From assembly GCA_017607445.1 (NCBI GenBank), contig JAEVHH010000004.1, positions 682,001 through 746,000 on the forward strand: a stretch of 64,000 nt of DNA, given 5' to 3'. This document shows, piece after piece, positions 56,441-64,000 of this stretch. Position numbers and translations under genes: made by a program. This stretch comes from Histoplasma ohiense (taxonomy: Eukaryota > Ascomycota > Eurotiomycetes > Onygenales > Ajellomycetaceae). How positions within the stretch are numbered: position 1 is the first letter of the stretch; every line of letters begins with the position of its first letter. Below the pieces are notes generated by a model, which saw nothing but the letters and a program-made list of their open reading frames with translations, searched no databases and was not told the origin of the DNA.

Positions 56441-57359
56441 ATTTCCTCCACCACGAGATGCACGGGGATCGCCACCTGCAAGGAGTCAGCGGCTTAAGCT
56501 ACCGTACGTTAGTGCTTGTCAACTTACGATTTGGCAAAGAACTAATCTGTAGAGGTCATCTGCTCCGGCAGGAGCGAGAGCTCTCCAGGTTGTCTCAGCA
56601 GCAGCATTTGCTGACTTCGTGGAAGTCAACCTGGAGTGTTTCTCTACTTCACAGACCCACATTGTCGCCTCCTTCTCCAGTTGGGCTAGGGGAGCATCCC
56701 CTGCAAGGGCCGAGTCAGGGCCTGCAAGGTCGCTAACCCTGAATCAATACTGAACTGGCAACTTTGCAGCACGGTTACTGTCCCCACGCCACCATCTCGA
56801 AGGAGAATTTAAGATTACAGCGGCCCACAGAAGCTGAGTTTGAGAGGTGAGAGATGTCGGAAGACACCTGCTCCAGTTGAAAATAGAAAAGTCTCTCTGA
56901 AGTTTGTTGCCGTTGGAGTAAATGTTTGTATCGTGGATTCGGAACCCCGGATGTGCTCCAAAGATGGAATGTTGGAACTGCACTTGGGCTGAATTTATAC
57001 CCACGACTCCGACCGTGACATTGACGCCAACCAACGGAATGAAGATTCTGGCAACATGCTTCGTGTCGGGGAGTAACGACGGTAACTACATTCATCAACC
57101 TTTGTAATCACCTTATTCTAGAGGATTGATAATACTTACATGTTAGGCCACCGGGGCAAAAGAGTTCGATCACTACCAGCGCCATGCTGGTAGTAAAGGG
57201 GACGAACCAATCCAAACCTCCGGCAGTACAGCCATATCGGGAAAAAGTGGGGATAATCTTGGCTCCAAGGCCCGCAGCATGGTGTTTCAGCTCGGTTTTT
57301 GGATAAATCCCCCCCGCATATTCTAGATTTGGAGTGACTATTGACACCGAACTAGCCAT
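56441..57359 (-). CDS. Unresolved multi-exon gene, function unknown
   Basis: Several minus-strand pieces look coding but I could not join all of them in phase. Piece A, 57359-57140, starts ATG (MASSVSIVTPNLEYAGGIYP) and ends at a GTAAGT donor. Piece B, roughly 57070-56880, includes RIFIPLVGVNVTVGVVGI, FQHSIFGAHPGFRIHDTNIY and LQRDFSIFNWS, ending at a GTGTCT donor. Piece C, roughly 56735-56540, reads DSALAGDAPLAQLEKEATMW, then AETTWRALAPAGADDLYRLV. Piece D ends the frame near 56441 (VAIPVHLVVEEIGGEVVEY, stop). No domain recognised. It starts 57 bases from the divergent GNAT start codon. Real exon limits need transcripts. Confidence 0.4.
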
Positions 57360-57415
57360 ACGATTCACACAAAACTACATGATCAAGAAAAGAAAGGACA
57401 ATAAAGGACAAAAAT

Positions 57416-58339
57416 ATGGCGTCGTATAAAGTTGAGCTCCTGACGTCCCCAGATGACGCACCAATAATCGGCAGGATCAAAACCGAAGCTTTCGAAACCA
57501 GCACGGTCTCTCGCTACTCTTTTTTATGGGAAGGCAATGGGAAATCCGTGGTCGAGAAATGGTATATAGATCGCGAGGTGCAAGATCTACAATCCCCGAA
57601 CCAATACACCATCATTTCGGTTTCTGTGACCGAGGGCACTGTCGTAAACGGTGACTCCACCAACACCAGTGCGGGAAGCCCGGAGAAGAGCCACAACAAG
57701 AGCGATCATAATCGCAATACTACGGGCAACAACCGGACAGTCGCCGCATGGGCGAGGTTTTCAATTCCACGTCCTATGCCGAAGGCAGTTGATGGCATGC
57801 AGGAGGAACCGGAGTATAAAAAGCAGAAGCAATATCTCATGGACAATCCGCCATCAGGAAACCATCCCGAGCTATTCAATGAGTTTCGAAAACAGATGCA
57901 AGCGGCAAGGCAGAAATATTTAGACGAGAGTAAAGATTATGGTATGTGGTATCCATTGAACATCGTACTATATCTCTATATTTGTGTGCATATATAGATG
58001 CAGAGTTCGAGGTATATGCTAACACAAATCCCCCAATCCGCCATACCAGTTCTTGAGCTTCTCGCTACAAGGCCCACATGTGAGCGGCAGGGCCACGCTT
58101 CTCGACTGCTAAAGTGGGGTATCGAGAGAGCGGAGGCTGAGAACGCAAGAATCTTCGTTGAAGCCTCGCCGATGGCACTGCCTCTGTATGAGCGATTGGG
58201 ATGGAAGATAGTGGACACATTCCGAATAAAGCTGGCCGACTATGGAATTGATGCGGAAGGTGATGGAGATGGGTATGCAGTTATGTATATTATGATTAGA
58301 GATCCACAGGGGAATACTGGAAGTGGAGATGTGATGAGT

Positions 58340-58342
<3 letters not shown>
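57416..58342 (+). CDS. GNAT-family N-acetyltransferase
   Basis: Exons 57416-57941 and 58050-58342 (272 aa). Acetyl-CoA-dependent transferase fold: the core is VLELLATRPTCERQGHASRL (beta4 plus the Q/R-x-x-G-x-A/G acetyl-CoA loop, here RQGHAS) followed by ARIFVEASPMALPLYERLGW, the usual beta5-alpha4 segment. The intron was placed so that DY-VLELL is continuous, which also matches phase. The N-terminal half has a low-complexity insert (NTSAGSPEKSHNKSDHNRNT) before VAAWARFSIP. Substrate unknown; members of this fungal subgroup are often annotated only as GNAT proteins. Its start is 57 bases from that of the unresolved minus-strand gene, so they may share a promoter. A 31-base T tract begins just after the stop. 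Confidence 0.85.
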
Positions 58343-58374
<32 letters not shown>

Positions 58375-59745
58375 AAATAAGTATAATAGCCATGCGGGCA
58401 GGTATAGATAATGGCCTATGATGCTCTTTATTGTATATAAATCAAATGTTCAGTCTGATGAATAGAAATATGGTGAGTACGGCCAAGATAAAGCGAAGAG
58501 AAGAAAACCAGAGAGCAAACTTTATGCGATTTTTCTCAGTTGAGAAAGTTCTATCAGCGGAAGGGATGGATGGATGGCCCATGGCGGCGCGTATGGACTG
58601 AAGTACGAAAGAGCTCAAGACGACACACCCGATATATCAATAATGCGTTCAATAAGTCGAACTCGAGGATTCGTTGACTGTTTCCACTTCGGAGCGTTTG
58701 CTTGTATCATAGCGATAATGGAAATTCTTCGACTACGGAGATTTCAACTGGGTAATATAGTTGCGCATGGGATGACAAATATGTCAATTAGTTAGTTAGC
58801 TAGATTCTAGATTACTAGATTTGGAAAAAAAGTAAAGAAAACAAAAGGAGGATTCCTGCCCGTGGACCCTTCAAGCTACAATCATAGCTAAAGAACCAGA
58901 TGGCAACAAACGAAATACGTTCTAATTCGACAGCATTAGTATAGGCGGACCATTTTGGAGCTCCTGTGTTTTTGCTAAGCGCAGCGGGCGCGGCATCATC
59001 CATGGCCATTTTTATGAGTGAATTGGTGATCTTTTCCTTCATGCCTCAAGCTCAACGAGGAGATGGTAAGAGAGTTCGCGGGAGGTTATGTGGAATGGAA
59101 CTGCCTCGCCAGCCGTGCGGATCGCTGCGGTGAATCGAGAGCCAGATCAATGTAGCATTTAACGGAATGACAACATCTTCCAAGGTTGGACTGTTGAATT
59201 TTGATACAGGCAGACAGTTGAATGTGGTGCTGGAAAGGTTCATCGTGGTGCAATCCGGGGCTGGAAAAACAGCTCGGTGTGGTCCTAATCTTGCACCATG
59301 CCATGATGCAAAAGTTCATTGTGATGCAATTGATGGTGGTTGAGCACCATGTTCAACTGTGTCCCATCTTGATGCGGCGCAAGTAAGTTAAACTTCTGGC
59401 CAAAGCTCCTTCTTTAAATAGAATAGGGTTGGTCACGTTCCATGTTTCACCGCTGCCGAGGCCCAAGCCGCTAGTCCTGAAACGATGGAATCGGCCCATG
59501 TCACGGGACTTAGCGGCTCTTCCTCATTCGTCACCTTTGTCTCCTGAACTCCTGAACAACATTCAAATCTCCTTTTCAATATTATCACAGCGAGCTGATA
59601 TTTGTTTTTGTTCGTTTTTGTTTTGATTGTTTGTCTCTGTAATTTTTCTATGTGTGAGGTGTTTGGCTTGAGGTAATGTCATTCATTGTTTACTACTCTT
59701 ACCTCTGCATCTATATACTCGATTTCAAGAAACCGGGAAACGGCC
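58343..59745. other. Intergenic, no gene supported
   Basis: Begins with the 31-base T tract 58343-58373. Small frames (58574-58795 plus, 58815-59042 minus) have no recognisable domain. From about 59400 on it is likely promoter and 5' leader of the DUF4048 gene. Confidence 0.45.
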
Positions 59746-61638
59746 ATGGACGAGGCCTCGACTGCCACGGCTCCCGACTTACCATACCACGCTCCCAATG
59801 ACGAATCCGGAGAAAACACCCGACTGGAGAAAAGGGCATCTCTCCCTGTACGTCCTAATGTCGCTGCTCGTCACTCAAAGCGCCTTACTTTAAATTTCCC
59901 AATTACCGTTTCACAGTCCATTGGGCACTCCCAAACACAACCCGATCAATTATCCCCTGCCTCGAGTTCCATGTGCTCGGCGACCCAGCCTTCCCACGTT
60001 ATTGCCTCCCCTAACGACTCATCTACGTCAACTCCAACGCTGTTCTCGGAGACAAACAACGATGATTATGGCTTTCTTACCACTTTGGCAGCCCAGGAGC
60101 GAAAAGTGCTTGAACTTAAAGAAGAACTACAAAAGGCGGAGGCAGAGCTGGTGACACTCAAACGCCAATGGGCTCTGGTGGAGAAAGACAGAAAACGAAT
60201 CAAGATATACCACCACGTGGAGCCCTTAAAACCCCTGAAACTTGCCGACTCGAATTCTCTGGATGTTTCAAATTCTCCCCAGACCGACAAGGCTACGACA
60301 GTGGTGACGAACCAGAATCATGCGAGAATGAGCCATGAGCTCAAGCGACAGAGCTGGAGAAACTCACAGTCTTCATCCCCTGGAGACTCCCAACTTACAA
60401 TGGTATCGACCAAAGGCCGGACAGTTTTCCAAAGCTCCAAACACACTAGGACTCTCTCCTTACTCTCTCCCAGCACGAGCAATTCCGAATTCAAACCGTC
60501 GTTTCCCCAACCAAAAAACATAGATGGGCAAGACAAAGCTGCTAGTTCACGGCCATCGAGCTATCCGAGATCTGCAACATTACCCTCCGTCGACCGCAGC
60601 GATATTATAAGACCAACAAATGGTGGTAACTCCACCCCTGCCACAGCGGAACAAAAAGCCCAGTGGCGCCGCACTTTGCCACCAATTGCTCAAGATGTTA
60701 CTGCAGAGGCATTAATGAGAACCGGTCGACAGATGGCCTCAGATTTCAGGGAGGGCTTGTGGACGTTTATTGAAGATATCAGACAGGCGACAGTCGGAGA
60801 GGAGGGAATCAATGGCACAGAGTCCAGGTCAACAGCACACAATGCACAGTCTGGCCAACGGGGAATGTCAAAACGGGATGTTGGATCAGGGGCGTCGACA
60901 AGGACGGGAAGATCCACAACCCCGCGGAGCATAATGGCAGATTCGCATTCAGCATCCGGTAATGATTCAACATCAAAAGCTCAAGAGATATCATTTTGGA
61001 GTGAATTCGGCATTGATACTCCTGACCAGAGGACAAAAAGCTCCCCCCAAGACGCCGAAAACCCCAGCCCCGACGAAATGAGACAGCAGAAACAGCAGGA
61101 GCAAGATCCAGAAGACCCGAGCCTTCAGGACGTAGATGATAATTGGGATATGTGGGATACCCCTAGCAAACCGAAGGCTTCGCACACCCCGTCTTCCAGT
61201 AGCTCAACGTTCCATTCCAACCGAGACTGTTCTCCTTCCACTGATTCCAGCAGTCCACGAACTAGTGCAAGGTCAGTCAACCAAACCATGATCCTACCTA
61301 ACCTTGCCTAATTTACATTGCCCATCCTCCGCTGCCCTAAAACAAAAAACAAGAGAGGAGAATAAAAAAGAAATAATCTATACAAAAGTTAACTTCCTAC
61401 CAGTTTCACAAACCCCACATCTCCGGCCTCTAAAGACGATCAAAGCACGCACACCAACAAGAAATCAGACAGCATCCCCTGGCCAGTACTCAGCAGTTTG
61501 CACCCATCCAAACTTACGCGAACAGCATCCCACCTGATGGCGGAGTGGGAGCGGAGTCTTACTCCACCAGAAGAGCGGCAAAAGTTGGCAGCTGAAACTA
61601 ACAGCGATATCAATACCAGGGGAACGGAAAATTTTTAA
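59746..61638 (+). CDS. DUF4048 family protein
   Basis: Exons 59746-61271 and 61404-61638 (586 aa). The N-terminal signature SKRLTLNFPI and a coiled-coil block FLTTLAAQERKVLELKEELQ with a heptad pattern are typical of this fungus-specific family; the middle is Ser/Thr/Pro-rich and probably disordered, interrupted by a conserved helix (MRTGRQMASDFREGLWTFIE). Further conserved bits are EISFWSEFGID and DDNWDMWDTP. The second exon adds PWPVLSSLHPSKLTRTASHL and EWERSLTPPE. The ATG at 59746 is preferred because the frame upstream lacks a proper ATG. Function is unknown to me. Confidence 0.82.
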
Positions 61639-62896
61639 TGGTTGATGGTTAACGCTTCTCCTTTGTCTGTTTGGGTTTCGGTTTGCTATGTCACCCTGGT
61701 AACGACCAACCTGCCAATCTCCTTAATTTTCCCGCCGGGAAGCCCTCGTTACTCCACAAAGTCACCTTGTCTCTCAGTTTATGTAGCCCATAGTGGCTAA
61801 CGTACATCCCGACGTTCTTTGCACAGTCTTACGTATGAAATAACCATACTCACGAAGGTTCCTCTCCACCTTAACCTCTTTTCAGCAAATTAGAAAAAAA
61901 ATTTTCTATAGACTATTCACGATCCCCTTTACATGAAACATACTATGCTGCGCAGAAACATGGGTCTAGGGGATGTGACTGACCCTCCTTTATTTGTTAT
62001 TATTTTTCTGTATATATCCTCGGTCCACGGATCTGGATTTTCTCTTCACTATTTATTTTCATCTGCTGCCTTTGAGAATCTGCTGCGCTTCTCCTTTCCT
62101 TTCTTCATGCTCCCTGCCCTCCCCCCTTTTTCTTTCTTCCTTGAATTGTATATCGCCATTGGCTATCTTGTGCCCAGGTCATATGTATATGTGTGTTCGT
62201 ATGAATCTCGACATTGGGCAATGTTGGTATATGACTTTTGACAAATCATATTTGCTTTGTCTCTTAAATACATGAGAGCGTCTACCCGGGGCCAGCTTTC
62301 CCCCTGATGATGGTCATGATTATGGTGTAAACCGTTATATTTTAGGTTGCCTAATATAGATATTACATTCCTTCGCTTTTTTATATATTATGTATTAGTT
62401 ATTGGCTACCGCAACGAGCTTGTGTTGAATAGCTTCAAATCACAGTTCGACTGGCAACATCACGTGATTATCCACTAGAGCAACCCGGAATTCTTCAAGG
62501 CTTGGCATCTGAACTTTTTTTTTTGAATTCAAGCGAGGAGCTCGATGGATATAACTATCTTAACTGCGCCTGGGTTCGGAAAAAGAAGAGAAATATACTA
62601 TAGATATATTCCCTTTGCGATTCCTCCATATTCCACACATCTGGTACTCATATTATTATAAACCCCCCAACCGCAGCCGTTCCTCATTCCAGCTATTCCG
62701 TGAGGGAGCTACATACAGCGACAAAAACACAAGAAGGAAAAGCAAGAAATCCGAGGAACCCACCTGTCTCGTGCCCTGAAACTCTTTACCCAAGGATACC
62801 ACCTGCACACTGCTACCAAAATATTCGATACGCCTGCCACGGTGGGAGGACACCTCAGTCCGAACCCGGTACATATACACAGATAGGCCACGCAAG
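61639..62896. other. Intergenic, upstream of TIM22
   Basis: No gene supported; pyrimidine-rich and AT-rich. Two overlapping frames at 61933-62275 translate to hydrophobic, Phe-rich sequence typical of T/C-rich DNA. Confidence 0.45.
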
Positions 62897-63733
62897 ATGA
62901 GTTTCCCAGGCCTCGGCGGGGGAACCTCCGCAGCTGCGTCATCGGTGGCAGCAGGGATGGGAATCGGAGGAGCCAGTACAGCGGGAATGAGTGATCAGGA
63001 GGCGGCGATGGTGAAGACTGTGAGTGGCGAACCACGGCGTCCCTCCGTTTGCGCCTGGGTTACCTTACTTTGGCCCTTGTGTTGGCTGGTTGCTCTACGG
63101 CAGATGTAACGTGGAACGCTACTAACTGAGTGGTGATGAGATGAATAGATCCAAGCAGCAATGGAATCCTGTCCTGTCAAATCCGTCATGGCGGGCGGAA
63201 TGGGCTTCGCGCTCGGAGGTGCTTTTGGTTTATTCATGAGCAGTGTACGTCATACCCACCCCTATCTATACCGACCTTACTCCATACCACAAGAGACCGC
63301 ATATCTATCCAATCCATTCTCCTATACACACCCCCTAAAAGAGAAGAAGGAACCGTCCGCCCACTAACCAAACCGCAAATCCCCGTCTCAACCCCAACAG
63401 ATGTCCTACGACACTCCCTTGACCCCCCAAGGCCGTGAGCTCTCATCGCTCCCCGTCCGCGAACAGCTCCGCCGCGGCTTCAAAGACATGGGTAGCCGCT
63501 CGTACAGCTCCGCGAAGAATTTTGCCCTTGTTGGCGCCATGTTCAGCGGGACGGAATGCTGCATTGAAGGGTTGCGTGCGAAGAATGACCTGGCGAATGG
63601 CATTGCGGCCGGGTGTATTACGGGGGGAGTATTGGGGGCCAAAGCAGGCCCTCAGGCGGCGATGTTGGGGTGTGCTGGGTTCGCGGCGTTCAGTGCGGCG
63701 ATTGATGCGTGGATGAGGCAGCCGTCGGATTGA
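62897..63733 (+). CDS. TIM22: Mitochondrial inner-membrane translocase subunit Tim22
   Basis: Exons 62897-63019, 63149-63244, 63401-63733 (183 aa). Tim22 forms the channel of the carrier translocase that inserts metabolite carriers into the inner membrane. The Tim17/22/23 domain is complete: Gly/Ala-rich N-terminus, ESCPVKSVMAGGMGFALGGA (first transmembrane segment), MSYDTPLTPQGRELSSLPVR, the SAKNFALVGAMFSGTECCIE segment, KNDLANGIAAGCITGGVLG and AAMLGCAGFAAFSAAID. The paired Cys that form the intramolecular disulfide in yeast are represented (SCP and TECC). All introns are phase 0. Confidence 0.95.
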
Positions 63734-64000
63734 GTGAACAGGCGGGTATGCAGGGGAGACATTGATATTTCATTTATTTTCGTTCTCTCTTTCGGGCGTT
63801 TTGTTTGGGTGGGATATAGAGATACGACCTTTTTCCTTGTCTTGCTTTGCGTTAATAGATATTTTTGCCGGCTACTGGCGGGCGCATTTACTGGCGTTCT
63901 TTTATAGTTTGCTTTTCCGCGATTTTTGGTAGGATTTCCTGGGTCTATGGTTCTTGAATGATCGGGGGAACCTTGGAAAGATGGAGAGGCCCCGAGATCC
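63734..64000 (+). other. 3' flank of TIM22
   Basis: T-rich sequence after the TIM22 stop, probably 3' untranslated region; nothing else recognised before the window ends. Confidence 0.5.

Overview
The window is nuclear DNA of a filamentous ascomycete, most likely a eurotiomycete (Eurotiales/Onygenales). This rests on short introns (43 to about 170 bases) with GTATGT-like donors and CTAAC/CTGAC branch sites, on fungus-specific families (DUF3431, DUF4048, Zn2Cys6 regulator, Ste20/GCK kinase), and on AT-rich intergenic DNA full of A/T homopolymers. Genus is not decided. I found no intact transposon, rRNA, CRISPR array or viral gene.

Layout, left to right: the 3' end of a Ste23/insulysin peptidase; a tRNA-Thr-like element; CFIm25 (mRNA 3' processing); a GFA/CENP-V-like zinc protein; a YjbQ/UPF0047 protein; complex I NDUFS6 (minus) divergent from the exosome cofactor Mpp6 (plus); dephospho-CoA kinase (minus); a DUF3431 membrane protein (minus); a 2.2 kb simple-repeat region; then an enoyl-CoA hydratase, a Baeyer-Villiger-type flavin monooxygenase and a Zn2Cys6 regulator, which look like a small catabolic group (inference). 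A tRNA-Pro island follows (two intron-bearing genes and a truncated copy), then a WD40 plus inositol-polyphosphate 5-phosphatase protein (minus). Two related kinase-like genes come next: the first lacks the catalytic residues, the second is frameshifted and lacks the kinase region. After them: Hot13 (CHY zinc finger), proteasome alpha-4 with a 7-base exon, a 4CL-like acyl-CoA synthetase with a GC-AG intron, a D-2-hydroxyglutarate/D-lactate dehydrogenase, a Ste20/GCK kinase, an orphan ORF, a cytochrome P450, an unresolved minus-strand coding region, a GNAT acetyltransferase, a DUF4048 protein and Tim22.

Most genes are scattered housekeeping functions: mitochondrial import and respiration, CoA synthesis, RNA 3' processing and decay, proteasome, signalling. 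The accessory parts are the hydratase/monooxygenase/regulator group, the kinase-like pair, the P450 and the unresolved gene. Exon models were built by hand from reading frame, splice signals and remembered family conservation; reading phases agree in every multi-exon model given as resolved. No database search was possible.
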